Notes under the pieces: model-generated
Database searches by the model: none
What the model was told of the DNA's origin: nothing
What the model saw: the letters and a program-made list of their open reading frames with translations, nothing else
Made by a program: the position numbers and the translations under genes
Assembly: GCA_934454655.1 (NCBI GenBank)
Contig: CAKSFK010000006.1
Span: 1 to 64,000, forward strand
Direction of reading: 5' to 3'
Length of the DNA: 64,000 bases
Origin: an uncultured Eubacteriales bacterium
GTDB lineage: Bacteria; Bacillota; Clostridia; Oscillospirales; Acutalibacteraceae
Shown: one piece after another, positions 47,301-56,251 of the stretch
Numbering within the stretch: the first letter of the stretch is position 1
How the letters are laid out: the number at the start of each line of letters is the position of its first letter

Positions 47301-48964
47301 TTCTCTATTTTTTGCCAGTCGTCGGATACAGTGAAATTTATTCCGAGGCTGTTATTTGTGTTATCGTAAATATATCCCCAGCTTCCCTGCAAAGACGACT
47401 TATACATAAATGAGATCCTGTAGCTCTGTCCGGCTTTAAGCGATACATCGCCGAACCATACATAGAGATTTCCTCTTGCAGAATTGCTTGTCATTTTAAA
47501 GGATTTATTTCCGTTATAGGAAATTTCAGATGTGATTTCAGCATTTCCCGCCGAATAATTTTTAACCGCAATATCGGTGTCATCTTCAAAACCTATAAAG
47601 CTGTCATTGCTTTCTTTATTGCTGAAAACTGCCGTAAGTGTTATATTATCCAAAACAGCCGTTCTGAAATCCGCGCTTTGCGATACTATTTTTCCGTATT
47701 CATCTCTCCAACCGGAGAAAACATACCCGTAATTTGCATCGGCGTGAAATGAAACCGTATCGCCGTAAGCCGCAATTTCAGGCGTTACTGTTGCCGTTCC
47801 GCAGCTTTCGTTCAGGCTGTTTGTATTTACCTCATAATATTTTTTTATTTTAAGATCATCAATATATATTTCGGCGCCGGTAGTTGTAACGCCTACCTGT
47901 AATGATGTTTTCCTCGACTCCGGACATATTTTAACCTTGTAAAGCGTCCAATCTTCCGCTGAAACAAATTCGCCGCCGGATGATGAATCGGCATATATCC
48001 ATACCCTTTTATTTGCCTTATAATAAAACGAAACTTCGTATTCCGTCTGTTTTTCAAGTAAAAAGCCGAAAATTTTAATACTGAAATTTCCGCTTTGCGA
48101 ATTGTGGGCAAGCTTTAACGCACCGCTGCCGGAATGTGTGGAGCTGCCGTCATTTATATATTCGTATTTTCCGTTTCCTGATGCTGTAACGGTGGGTTTG
48201 CTTTCAAAATCATTTTCTTTTATCCCTTTTTCTTTTTCGTAAAATACAGCCGTAAGGGATATATCGGAGGTTATGTTATTTATACTGTATTCTGCGCTTT
48301 GGCTTACGGTATTTCCGTTTGAATCTGTCCATCCCGTAAAGCCGCAGCCGTATTCGGGATACGCATTGAATGTAACTGTACCCCTTCCGAGAGATTCCGC
48401 CGCAGAAATGCCGACCGTTCCGAGTGAACCGTTGTCGGACGCGGCGCTTATGCTGTGTACTTCTTTTATTGACATTTCATCAATATACACCGTAGTGTTA
48501 ATAGCGGTTGTGCCTATTTCAAAATAGTTTATATCGGTTTCTGCCGTAATATCCGTTTCGTAATACTGCCATCCGTCGGCTTTAAGAGTGGGACTTTTCG
48601 AGTTTGGCTTCACAAAATAAAACCAAGCGTCTGCCGATGCCTTGTAGCGGAGAGAAAGCCGATATTTATTTCCGGCTTTAAGCTGTATACCGCGAAACCG
48701 CATATTAAGATTGCCCTTGGAGGAATTGTGATTGATAAAAAACGAGGCTTTGCCGCTGAATACATTATCGGCATTAAAATCATCTGTTTTTTCGTTATAT
48801 ATTCCGATATCACCCAAACTTGATGCCTGATTGCTGAATAAAACTTCACCTTCAAAGTCTATATAACAATCAAGAGGTAGGCTTTCGGAGTCGGCGGATA
48901 CCGGTATAAAGCAGCTCATTATAAAAAAGCATATACACAACGATACTGCCGTTATTTTTTTCAT
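44354..48964 (-). CDS. Secreted CBM/InlB-repeat protein with internal dockerin and GH-A-like domain
   Basis: A 1,536-residue secreted protein. Order: signal peptide (1-24); three CBM + InlB-repeat modules (repeats near 168, 378 and 590); a type I-like dockerin at about 691-751 with two calcium-loop repeats (DINDDGKVDIRDLV and DCDENGELNANDIATLRR); two CBM-like domains (about 765-1040); and a TIM-barrel glycosidase (about 1055-1536) with VAFTEPS (about 1221) and LWFDEGEW (about 1336) as candidate catalytic glutamates. A dockerin in the middle of a polypeptide is uncommon. The enzyme domain is paralogous to the downstream lipoprotein and cytoplasmic glycosidases. Start ATG behind AAAGGAGG. Confidence 0.82.
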   Translation of the reverse strand: MKKITAVSLCICFFIMSCFIPVSADSESLPLDCYIDFEGEVLFSNQASSLGDIGIYNEKTDDFNADNVFSGKASFFINHNSSKGNLNMRFRGIQLKAGNKYRLSLRYKASADAWFYFVKPNSKSPTLKADGWQYYETDITAETDINYFEIGTTAINTTVYIDEMSIKEVHSISAASDNGSLGTVGISAAESLGRGTVTFNAYPEYGCGFTGWTDSNGNTVSQSAEYSINNITSDISLTAVFYEKEKGIKENDFESKPTVTASGNGKYEYINDGSSTHSGSGALKLAHNSQSGNFSIKIFGFLLEKQTEYEVSFYYKANKRVWIYADSSSGGEFVSAEDWTLYKVKICPESRKTSLQVGVTTTGAEIYIDDLKIKKYYEVNTNSLNESCGTATVTPEIAAYGDTVSFHADANYGYVFSGWRDEYGKIVSQSADFRTAVLDNITLTAVFSNKESNDSFIGFEDDTDIAVKNYSAGNAEITSEISYNGNKSFKMTSNSARGNLYVWFGDVSLKAGQSYRISFMYKSSLQGSWGYIYDNTNNSLGINFTVSDDWQKIEKTVTCKKNTDYLELGTVAPGNVLYIDNIEVKQLYNIAVSADDSERGTVTPASSTQTFGQKIKLNAVPKKGYAFVGYFYKNSKKLSNEAEFELTVYGDIDITAVFEKRCDPDKHTFYISSLQADKKGYICENCGYSYFVNDINDDGKVDIRDLVREKQILSGNIKNYNQFSADCDENGELNANDIATLRRVLLGTVNLKYDVPEEQRRTYDYGFNGNNYISFNTDKYCFNNSAGSLYVNGSDLNGTASYKLTTMYVKPFTDYTLSAYVYGISCKSDIQLNLSGYDDYAYISGNSATYSGKWNKLEFKFNTGKIETNEITPVLIVYPGNKFYFDELTLTENKYDGTYSEKLYNAVSGGDFETGEFAADLSGKAEIVNDNRAASGSKMLSLNKKSSVAKSYMLCKPGRYRFAVSYIADESGTLNVTLLSGNRKYQFGSETQSVMNRRFFDFIAEEENTEVKINIESENNVLLDDIYIFMYNYAYAKDPNVYVKETVVPITRQAVLNASPTYSLSINSAALIQDDYMGNTGVYYAFNYIPEKYDRKYSSDIQRLELERIKNAGVSVVRTQYSPCWAWNTAASKWDYETEEMQGFYKYLDDMKALGIDVAIQIGWDVSDVTSSRLTSYSFNPFYILSGGDSTKAESYYAEWVSNSVKTLHSKGYDNVKYLVAFTEPSTALTTEDYTRDIETWKHYVMLAHNKMAADGVRESVKILGFNMGAYNRKTSPVDDFLALKYMAGDSELCSAVDIFTYHIYVTSENTADNYSGWYHYMSEAVKIASSVGKKLWFDEGEWISADDTEWNEKASYGIYGTQLALKTVAAMNSGLQTSMRWTIADQYWTNLKNTNSAGEWQNGCHLDGLLPNLNSTSIPRKSYYAYSLIGKYTSGMKNVYSGTNEGSLYITSCSDGKGGLTVIVVNMQNTAADFSVSGVSGFNADKLYRHIYDCQNIIPDSDAEIINADAVIEGISDKFTDTLPKYSFAVYTTIG

Positions 48965-48981
48965 CTCACAATTCCTCCTTT

Positions 48982-49010
48982 CCTCACCGGATTTTATAGG
49001 TCCGGTGAGG
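48982..49010 (-). repeat. Perfect intergenic stem-loop between the two dockerin genes
   Basis: CCTCACCGGA (48982-48991) pairs without mismatch to TCCGGTGAGG (49001-49010) around a 9-base loop. It fills most of the 57-base gap and ends just before the AAAGGAGG ribosome site of the next gene. No T run follows on the minus strand, so it is unlikely to terminate. A role in transcript processing or stability is plausible. Confidence 0.8.
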
Positions 49011-49021
49011 TATCATAAATG

Positions 49022-52000
49022 TTAGCTGAATATTCCCAGAAGAATTTTTCTGAGTGCTGCCAAATCTCTTGCGTCAACCTTATTGTCAAGGTTAATGTTC
49101 GCCGCCTTGTAATTGAATGCAGCATCCGCGGTATTGCTCAAATATTTCTTAACGCGGACAAGGTCGCGTATATCAACCGCATTGTCATTATTGGCGTCGC
49201 CCTGAATATGGCGTTCCGCCGCGTTAAAGATAACCTGTGCAAATACTCTTGCGTAAAAATCGTTGCCGTGGTTTATATTGTTGGAAAGATAATCGACCGG
49301 AACCTTTGAATCGATTATTGAAGCAAAAACATCAGTGACAGGAGCGCAAATAACATTGCTGTTTTCATCGGCAACCTCCTGCAGCTTTTCCTGCATAGCA
49401 AGCGCTCTTTCCTCAGAATACATATAGCAAGCGTTATTGTTCATTTTCTCCGATGGAAGAATAATATCCGCATTCGGATAAAGAGCCTTAAATGCCATAA
49501 CCATTCCGGAGATGTTTTCTTTAAATTCAGCTATATCTGTAAGGAAATCATTGCCATTAAATGCAATTATGATAACATCGGGAGCAACTGCAAATGAAGA
49601 ATCATTATTTTCAGTCTGATAGTATTTGTTGAGAATTTCAAGTCTGCTATCAAGGTTATCAAGTCCCCATTTTGAGGTCTGACCGCCCAGTGCTATATTA
49701 TAATAATTAACCTTATTGTTATTGCCGTATTCCCTGACAAGCGCATTTACCGCCAATTCAAAGTAACTCGGAGCATAAGGTGCTCTTCCGCTTGATTTAA
49801 CGGGCTTGCCGTTTTTATCAAAGAGAACATAGTTCATATTAGCCCCGCTTGAGGAAGCACCGGTTGCCGAGCTTGCGCCGTAAACCAATACATTTATATC
49901 TTCTTTGGATCTGCCGTCAAGCTTTTTATAAAGGTTTGTAAGCTTTGAGCCCTGCGCTTTAACGGCCTTAGAATTATATCCTTCACCGCCAGACCATTCT
50001 GTACTGTGGGTATATGTTACCATAACAGAGCAGGCATTGTGCTGTTTATCGCTTGCAATAAGCTTAAGCCCATAGGTATCATCTATCCAATAATAGTCGG
50101 CATATGATGAATCACCGCTTGCCACGGTTGAGTCGCCTTCTGTGTCCTTATCTTTGCGTAAGGCAGTAAGAGCGCCGGTATATACCGGAATAGCGGAATT
50201 ATCCGTAAGTACAAGCTCGCCGTTATCTATAACATAGTCAACGCCTAAAACATAATAGGTTTTAAGGTCGTATGAACGCAGAGAAACAACGGTTTCAGCC
50301 GGGTAAAGCAATTTAACCCTGTCGCGCTTAACCTGTTTGCCGCTTATCTCCGAATTATAGAAAAGAACCGATTCATGGTAAACGGTATCGCCGTACCATA
50401 TTTCTTTCATTGCGGTTTCTTCGTCATAGCTGTCAAGCGTTTCGCCGTTTTTGCCCTTTCCTGCAGCCGGCAGACTATCAGAATATGTGCCGCTGATATT
50501 TAGAGATATTTCCATTGTTTCGGGAACGGTAACAGTGTAAACTCCGCTCGCGTCGGGTGTGCATACACTACCGTTTACCTTAACCTCAACGGTATCCTCT
50601 GTATTGGTTTTCTTAACGGTAAATCCTATTTCATCGCTCACATATATTGTGTCTGCGGTTACGTTTACATAGTCTATCCTCGCAGACTCTTTATTTGCGG
50701 TAACGGAACAATTAGCCTTTTCTCTTAAAACAACATCATCTATATAAAGCAATGCGCCGGCGGTTGTTGTTCCGAAATCTATTGTTGCAGCATCATTAGC
50801 CGGAGTATAGTTAATACTGTATGTCTGCCATTCACTCGACTTTGCCGTTTGTATTGGGGCAACGGTTGAGTCTATCGCATAAAACCATACGGCATTTTCG
50901 GGAGTTTTATAACTAAATGTAAGATTATAGGTCTTTCCGGCTGTAAGCGTGAAACCTTTAATTCTTGTTCTCAGATTTTTGGCATTATCGGCAGAATGTT
51001 TTATTTCAAGCGATCTTGTACCGCTTTTAACATTGGAACTGTCATAATTTTCCGCATCCTGTGTATATATAACCGATTTACCGTTTCCGGCTGTGTCGTC
51101 GCCTATATTGCTTATTGAAGCGTCGTCATATTCAAAGCCCTGGCGCTGATCATATTTGTTTATCTCGCGAACAAGAATATCGTCTATAATAAAGCCTGTG
51201 CAGGTATTATTATTTATTTGCAGATACGGCGTATCATTTGCAAAAGTCACCGTCTTTGTATAGGTCTGCCAATCTTTTTTTGCATTTGCGGAATAATTCG
51301 AATTTCCGAGAACATAGAACCATCCGTTTGTTGTATCTTCGTCAATTTTTCTGTATTTAAAGGAGATACTGTATGTTCTATCCTTCTTAAATGCTACCGA
51401 GCCTATCCTTACGGTGTAATTGCCTTCGGCTCTTGATATCAATAACGAATTATAACCTGAGCTTACATACTTAGGGTTTGCACCCTCGGAATAGTTGTTG
51501 TAAATACTGTAACTGCCGCTGCCGCCGCTGCTGCCGTCTATGGTTATATCTGACAAATCAAAATTTTCAAACCCTTCCTTCTGAACGCCCTTTTCGGCTG
51601 TACCGAATTTTGCGGTAAGGGTTGTATCGGCGGTTATAACCATTCTGTATGGGTTAAGTGTTGAAACCACAGCGCCGCTTTCATCAAGCCATGCCGAGAA
51701 CTCATATCCGTTGTTTGCGACGGCTGTGAATACCGCGGCAGACTCCCCGTACATCTTGGAGTTATCAACCGTTGCCGTTCCCATATTTTCGTCTGCCGAT
51801 ATTGCGGCGCAGTTATAAAGAGACACCTCGTTAAATATCGGGGTTAAAACAGTATTCGCGGTAATTTTGAATGTATATGTTGCGGAGGTTGAAACGATGT
51901 CGCCGCCCGCATTCTGCCAACCCCTAAAGGTATATCCCGCATTCGGAGTTATACTGTAGGTCACCTCGTCACCGTAAAGCGGAGCGGAGTTTGAAACGGT

Positions 52001-52942
52001 TACCGTTCCGAATTCGGTTGCCTCATAAGTCGCGCTGAGATGCTCGCGTATGACAACATTATCAATATTAAACGTCACACCGTTTGCCGCATAAAATTTT
52101 ATTAGATTATCGCTTCCTGAAATATTGCTTTGTTCAAAATGTTTCCACTCGGTTTCTCCGCCTAATCCGTATTGCGTTCCACCGTTATACCAGCACCACC
52201 AAGCGCTTGACTTATAATCAAACGATACGGTATATTTTTTAGATTTGTCAAGAAATATAGGCAGATTAAGTGTTGTGTTTCCGGCGCCAACGCCTTTAAG
52301 GTAACTGTTGCCGTTCTCTGTTTCAAAGCTTACGGTTACCTGTGAGGCATTATACGGAGCAAATCCGTTTTCAAAACTTTCAGAATAATAGGAGCTGCTT
52401 ACTTCATCTACGCAAATATCGTCAAAATAAATATCGCCGACGTTTTTATATACCATTATTCCGAGATGTTTACCGACATTATCGTTTGTTGCGGTTATAA
52501 TTTTACTGTAATAAACCCATTTTCCGCTTTCTGTTCCGTTAATCCAATCATTAAGTGACTGATCACCAAACAAAGAAAGTGCAACAGAGGTTGTAGAAGA
52601 GTTCCCGCCCTTATACCAAAAAGATACGGCATATCTCTTGCCTGATTCAACCTTTAAATTGCTGTTTAAATACCATGTGTGATTAGCTTCAGTACCGGAA
52701 TTATGTAAAGAATAATTTCCGCTGTGTACATTTTCATCGTCCGCACCGGTCGATGCGTAACGCTTAAATACCGTATTGGTATTGTAAGCATTTAAATCGT
52801 CCTCAAACCCCTCAAACTGATGCGTCGGAACCCCCTCGGCTGTTGCCGAGAATGATCCGAGAAGTGAAACAGCCGATAAAACCATTGTTGCTGTCAATAT
52901 TGCTGATATTGCTTTTGAAAAAGCTTTTTTGCATTTTGACAT
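49022..52942 (-). CDS. Secreted SGNH-type esterase with CBM/InlB repeats and C-terminal dockerin
   Basis: A 1,306-residue secreted protein. Order: signal peptide (1-35); two CBM-like domains; two InlB-type repeats (about 300-370 and 375-445); two more CBM-like domains (about 450-745); a beta-rich region; an SGNH hydrolase domain (about 1015-1235) with block I VYGASSAT, block III IIAFNGND and block V NNINHGNDF; and a type I-like dockerin (about 1247-1306; DANNDNAVDIRDLV and NINLDNKVDARDLAALRK). The DxxH motif of block V reads NINH, so the usual Asp is Asn. Likely a deacetylating or other ester-removing enzyme. The 97-base gap before it contains no clear promoter. Confidence 0.82.
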   Translation of the reverse strand: MSKCKKAFSKAISAILTATMVLSAVSLLGSFSATAEGVPTHQFEGFEDDLNAYNTNTVFKRYASTGADDENVHSGNYSLHNSGTEANHTWYLNSNLKVESGKRYAVSFWYKGGNSSTTSVALSLFGDQSLNDWINGTESGKWVYYSKIITATNDNVGKHLGIMVYKNVGDIYFDDICVDEVSSSYYSESFENGFAPYNASQVTVSFETENGNSYLKGVGAGNTTLNLPIFLDKSKKYTVSFDYKSSAWWCWYNGGTQYGLGGETEWKHFEQSNISGSDNLIKFYAANGVTFNIDNVVIREHLSATYEATEFGTVTVSNSAPLYGDEVTYSITPNAGYTFRGWQNAGGDIVSTSATYTFKITANTVLTPIFNEVSLYNCAAISADENMGTATVDNSKMYGESAAVFTAVANNGYEFSAWLDESGAVVSTLNPYRMVITADTTLTAKFGTAEKGVQKEGFENFDLSDITIDGSSGGSGSYSIYNNYSEGANPKYVSSGYNSLLISRAEGNYTVRIGSVAFKKDRTYSISFKYRKIDEDTTNGWFYVLGNSNYSANAKKDWQTYTKTVTFANDTPYLQINNNTCTGFIIDDILVREINKYDQRQGFEYDDASISNIGDDTAGNGKSVIYTQDAENYDSSNVKSGTRSLEIKHSADNAKNLRTRIKGFTLTAGKTYNLTFSYKTPENAVWFYAIDSTVAPIQTAKSSEWQTYSINYTPANDAATIDFGTTTAGALLYIDDVVLREKANCSVTANKESARIDYVNVTADTIYVSDEIGFTVKKTNTEDTVEVKVNGSVCTPDASGVYTVTVPETMEISLNISGTYSDSLPAAGKGKNGETLDSYDEETAMKEIWYGDTVYHESVLFYNSEISGKQVKRDRVKLLYPAETVVSLRSYDLKTYYVLGVDYVIDNGELVLTDNSAIPVYTGALTALRKDKDTEGDSTVASGDSSYADYYWIDDTYGLKLIASDKQHNACSVMVTYTHSTEWSGGEGYNSKAVKAQGSKLTNLYKKLDGRSKEDINVLVYGASSATGASSSGANMNYVLFDKNGKPVKSSGRAPYAPSYFELAVNALVREYGNNNKVNYYNIALGGQTSKWGLDNLDSRLEILNKYYQTENNDSSFAVAPDVIIIAFNGNDFLTDIAEFKENISGMVMAFKALYPNADIILPSEKMNNNACYMYSEERALAMQEKLQEVADENSNVICAPVTDVFASIIDSKVPVDYLSNNINHGNDFYARVFAQVIFNAAERHIQGDANNDNAVDIRDLVRVKKYLSNTADAAFNYKAANINLDNKVDARDLAALRKILLGIFS

Positions 52943-53039
52943 TTCAAATCCTCCTAAAACATATTTTATTACGCCTGAACCGTGGATAAAATATATAATC
53001 TATCACCGCCAATCACTTAAATTTATTAAAAAACTCAAG

Positions 53040-54371
53040 CTATTCTGCTCCGAAAACGTTGGAATTTACACGGCTTACCGCCTTTGTTACTATATTGCTG
53101 TAGCTGTCAAGCGCAACGTTGACCTGCGAGGAATCTGCCGTTATAAGCTGGAAGTTAAGGACATTGTATGACTGCGCGTCAACATAGCTGATAACGCCCT
53201 GGCTGTAATTTATCTGCTTAGGCATTTTCTGAATATCCTCAAATGTTTTTTTAAGGTTTGCGTTAAGGAACAGAGAATCCATATCATAATTAGCAGGGTC
53301 AAGGAAATAACGCAGGCAATATGCCGCGCCCTCCGAATTTGCTGAGCCCTTTGCCGTCCCCCAAAGCTTACAATCGGTAGGAACTGTTGTTTCGCTTCCC
53401 TTCGGACTCGGGAACGGAACAGCGTCAAGCGTACCGGTCCCGAGTCCTTTGTTTTCGGACCACCAACCGTTGTTTGATTTCATACCGTATGTTATGCCGC
53501 AGAGCATTGCGGATTTGCCGTTTGAAAGCTCGTTCGCCGCGTAACCGTTATCAATGTAGTAGCCCTTATGGAGCCAGTCGGACATCATTGAATATGCGTC
53601 AACAATTTTCGTATCAGTCAGGTTAGAGGACATTTTATTTCCGTCATATGAAACAAAGTCCGTTCCTGCCGACCACATAACCGGGAATGTTTTAAAGAAA
53701 GAAATCGGAACAACACCGTTGATACCGGACTTGATCTTGGCAAGAACCTCGTTTAAGGTATCCCAATTCCAATTTCCCTGCTCATAGTAGCTGCGCGGAG
53801 TTTTTATGCCGTAATTTTTAAGCAGTGTGTCATTATAATAAAGAACATACATACTGTCGTTCGTAAAGCTTCCGGCAATATTAACGCCGTAGTAATTGTC
53901 TCCTACCTTGAGCGCGTCCATAACCGATTTGTCCCATATCTTATCGTCAAGACGGAAGATATTTTTATCAAGCGGCTGCAAAACCGATGAGGTCCATCCG
54001 GGGAAGTTTGTATCCGAATTGAACGCAATAATATCGGGCGCCATATTGCTTGACATAAGCGATACTATTTTTTCGGTATATGCCGTTGTTCCTGCGGTTT
54101 CGGTAACCTCAACCTTAATACCGGTTTTTGCCGTAAACGCGTCAAGAACCGCCTTTTCCTCCTCCGGCATTTCATACCACACAACCATTTTAACGGTTGA
54201 GCCCTTTAACGAAGACGGAATATCCGAGTAGGGGTCATCCGTAAAAACAGTATTGCTGTTTTTACTGCCGGATGAAGTATTGCTGTCGGTTTTTGAACCG
54301 CAGGCGCTCATTGTGATAAGCAGTGAAAACGCGCTTAAAGCAGCAATACAATTTCTTATTGTTTTTTTCAT
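53040..54371 (-). CDS. Sugar ABC transporter substrate-binding lipoprotein
   Basis: Family 1-type solute-binding protein of 443 residues anchored by a lipobox TMSAC (Cys24). After a Ser/Asn-rich linker the mature part has KMVVWYEMPEEEKAVLDAFTAKTG and SMLCGITYGM segments typical of oligosaccharide-binding proteins. It follows the second permease pair by 27 bases, so these three genes form one importer lacking its own ATPase. The ligand is unknown, presumably an oligosaccharide released by the secreted enzymes encoded just downstream. Confidence 0.9.
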   Translation of the reverse strand: MKKTIRNCIAALSAFSLLITMSACGSKTDSNTSSGSKNSNTVFTDDPYSDIPSSLKGSTVKMVVWYEMPEEEKAVLDAFTAKTGIKVEVTETAGTTAYTEKIVSLMSSNMAPDIIAFNSDTNFPGWTSSVLQPLDKNIFRLDDKIWDKSVMDALKVGDNYYGVNIAGSFTNDSMYVLYYNDTLLKNYGIKTPRSYYEQGNWNWDTLNEVLAKIKSGINGVVPISFFKTFPVMWSAGTDFVSYDGNKMSSNLTDTKIVDAYSMMSDWLHKGYYIDNGYAANELSNGKSAMLCGITYGMKSNNGWWSENKGLGTGTLDAVPFPSPKGSETTVPTDCKLWGTAKGSANSEGAAYCLRYFLDPANYDMDSLFLNANLKKTFEDIQKMPKQINYSQGVISYVDAQSYNVLNFQLITADSSQVNVALDSYSNIVTKAVSRVNSNVFGAE

Positions 54372-54398
54372 AAAATCACCTTTCCTTTTAACTTTTGT

Positions 54399-55337
54399 TT
54401 AACCCACTATGCCAACACGGTCTATGCTTTGAATGAACTTTCTTTGCACAACCATGTAAAACAACAACATCGGTGTTACAAAAAGCAGACACGCCGCCAT
54501 TTGTGAAAGTCTTGCGGTTATATTCACCGAATTTGACTTTAAATACTGCGATAGCATTACCGCAAGCGGATAATTATTGTTATAATACATTACCGAGAGG
54601 TAATAATCGTTCCAATGCCATATAAGGCTGAAAATAAGCACCGTGAATATAATAACCCCGGAAGACGGTATTATTATTCTCAAAAATGTTTTTACCGGTC
54701 CCGCGCCGTCAACCGATGCCGCCTCCTCAAGCTCTCTCGGCAGATCCTTAAAGAACTGCATATAAATGAATATACAAAGTCCCGATCGCAGGCCTACGCC
54801 TAAAATTGCCGGAATATAGAATGTCAACGGAGTATTTATAAGGTTAGGCGTTGTATCGACTCCGGTGATAAGCTCTAAAAGCGAAAATATCCCGAAAACA
54901 TCAAAATTGCTGAAATTGCCGAACTGAGAAACTATTATCATTGGTGCCGGAATGAAAATCGTAAGCATAAGAACAACGGTATATAAGCCCTTTAGTTTAA
55001 AACGAAATCTTGACATTCCGTATGCCGCTACAGCGGCGGAAAAGGTCTGCACAACCGCAGATAACAACTGAACCGTTGCCGTTTGTTTTAAGCTGTTCCA
55101 AAAATCAAGCTTTTGAAGCGCCGTTTTAAAATTATCAAGCGTAAATGACTTGGGTACCCAAACCACGCTCGGATCATTCATCTGGTCGGCAGGCATAAAG
55201 GCATACGACAGCATTGCACAAAACGGAAGAATTATTATATACCCCACCGTAAGCAGCAGTGCCCAGCGGATAATACCGAATGTTATCGAGCCGCCTATCT
55301 TCTCGGCGCGCAGTCTTTTAACCGACTTATCTTTCAC
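54399..55337 (-). CDS. Carbohydrate ABC transporter permease (MalG type)
   Basis: Inner-membrane permease with about six membrane helices. The EAA loop that contacts the ATPase reads EEAASVDGAGPVKTFLRIIIP near residue 210. An extra hydrophilic segment between helices (DVFGIFSLLELITGVDTTPN) lengthens it relative to MalG. The frame opens at GTG 55361, but GTG 55337 (MKDKSVKRLR) follows AGGAGGT that lies inside the longer frame, and the partner gene stops at 55340. Pairs with the next permease. Confidence 0.92.
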   Translation of the reverse strand: MKDKSVKRLRAEKIGGSITFGIIRWALLLTVGYIIILPFCAMLSYAFMPADQMNDPSVVWVPKSFTLDNFKTALQKLDFWNSLKQTATVQLLSAVVQTFSAAVAAYGMSRFRFKLKGLYTVVLMLTIFIPAPMIIVSQFGNFSNFDVFGIFSLLELITGVDTTPNLINTPLTFYIPAILGVGLRSGLCIFIYMQFFKDLPRELEEAASVDGAGPVKTFLRIIIPSSGVIIFTVLIFSLIWHWNDYYLSVMYYNNNYPLAVMLSQYLKSNSVNITARLSQMAACLLFVTPMLLFYMVVQRKFIQSIDRVGIVG

Positions 55338-55339
55338 TT

Positions 55340-56251
55340 CTACCGCACCTCCTGACGCCACTTCTTGAATACGGTTTTATAAAGTAAAAACAGCACCGCT
55401 CCCAAAACCAGCGAAATTATTACAAAATAAAACCACAGCATTGCAGAAGATGTATCGTAAATAACCTTACTTTTCATAAGGTCATAAGCCTGCTTGATTA
55501 CGGCGTTATCCTCGGAAGTAAACAGGTCGAGTGCAACATAAACCACAACAAGCATAATAACATTGCTCATCATCGGAAGCGTTATGTACCAGAACTCCTC
55601 CCATCTGTTGGCACCCTCAACGGTTGAAGCCTCATAAAGCTGCGGCGGTATTGTTTGAAGTCCCGAAAGGAAAAGAATAATCGGCACTCCGCAATTCCAG
55701 ACCAAATTGAAGATTGAGTTTATATACGACGCGATAAGCTCGGTAAACTTATCCGGCAGATTAAGCTCTCGCAATATTTCAATAAAATCAACCGAATTTG
55801 TTGTGTATGCTCCGCCGCCGCTTGTAGCCGCAGAACCCATTGAAAAGCTATCGCCGTTTAAAAAGCCCAAGACCAATCCGCCTGCAATAATAACCGGCAT
55901 AAAGTAAAGAGACCTGAAAAATAACCGTCCGAAAAACTTTCGGTTAAGAACAACGGCAAGAATAAGTGAGAAAGAAACTATAAGCGGAAGGGAAATTATA
56001 AATGAATTAAAAGATGAAAGCAGATTATCTGTGTAATTAGGATCATCTCTTAAAGCGTAACGAAAGTTCTCAAGACCTATAAAGCTTGTTTTAAAGCCCC
56101 CGCTTTCAAGCTGCAGCTTGCAAAATGCGTAATAGCAGGATTTGAACATTGGAACAAGGAAGAACAAAAGCACACCCAAGGTCCATGGCAGCAAAAACAG
56201 ATAAGCATACCTTGCGCGTTTTTGTTCAACGCCGATTTTTCTCATTTTCAT
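55340..56251 (-). CDS. Carbohydrate ABC transporter permease (MalF type)
   Basis: Membrane permease of about 300 residues with six predicted helices and the EAA motif YEASTVEGANRWEEFWYITLP (about 205). It begins ARYAYLFLLPWTLGVLLFF after a short basic N terminus. ATG 56251 overlaps the stop of the DUF5696 gene (ATGA); ATG 56245 is an alternative. Together with the MalG-type permease and the downstream binding lipoprotein it makes importer 2 of the array. Confidence 0.92.
   Translation of the reverse strand: MKMRKIGVEQKRARYAYLFLLPWTLGVLLFFLVPMFKSCYYAFCKLQLESGGFKTSFIGLENFRYALRDDPNYTDNLLSSFNSFIISLPLIVSFSLILAVVLNRKFFGRLFFRSLYFMPVIIAGGLVLGFLNGDSFSMGSAATSGGGAYTTNSVDFIEILRELNLPDKFTELIASYINSIFNLVWNCGVPIILFLSGLQTIPPQLYEASTVEGANRWEEFWYITLPMMSNVIMLVVVYVALDLFTSEDNAVIKQAYDLMKSKVIYDTSSAMLWFYFVIISLVLGAVLFLLYKTVFKKWRQEVR

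Noticed and set aside
39430..52942. CRISPR-like or tandem DNA repeat array
   Set aside because: The repetition is at protein level with about 650-base units and strong divergence at the DNA level; there are no short direct repeats with unique spacers.
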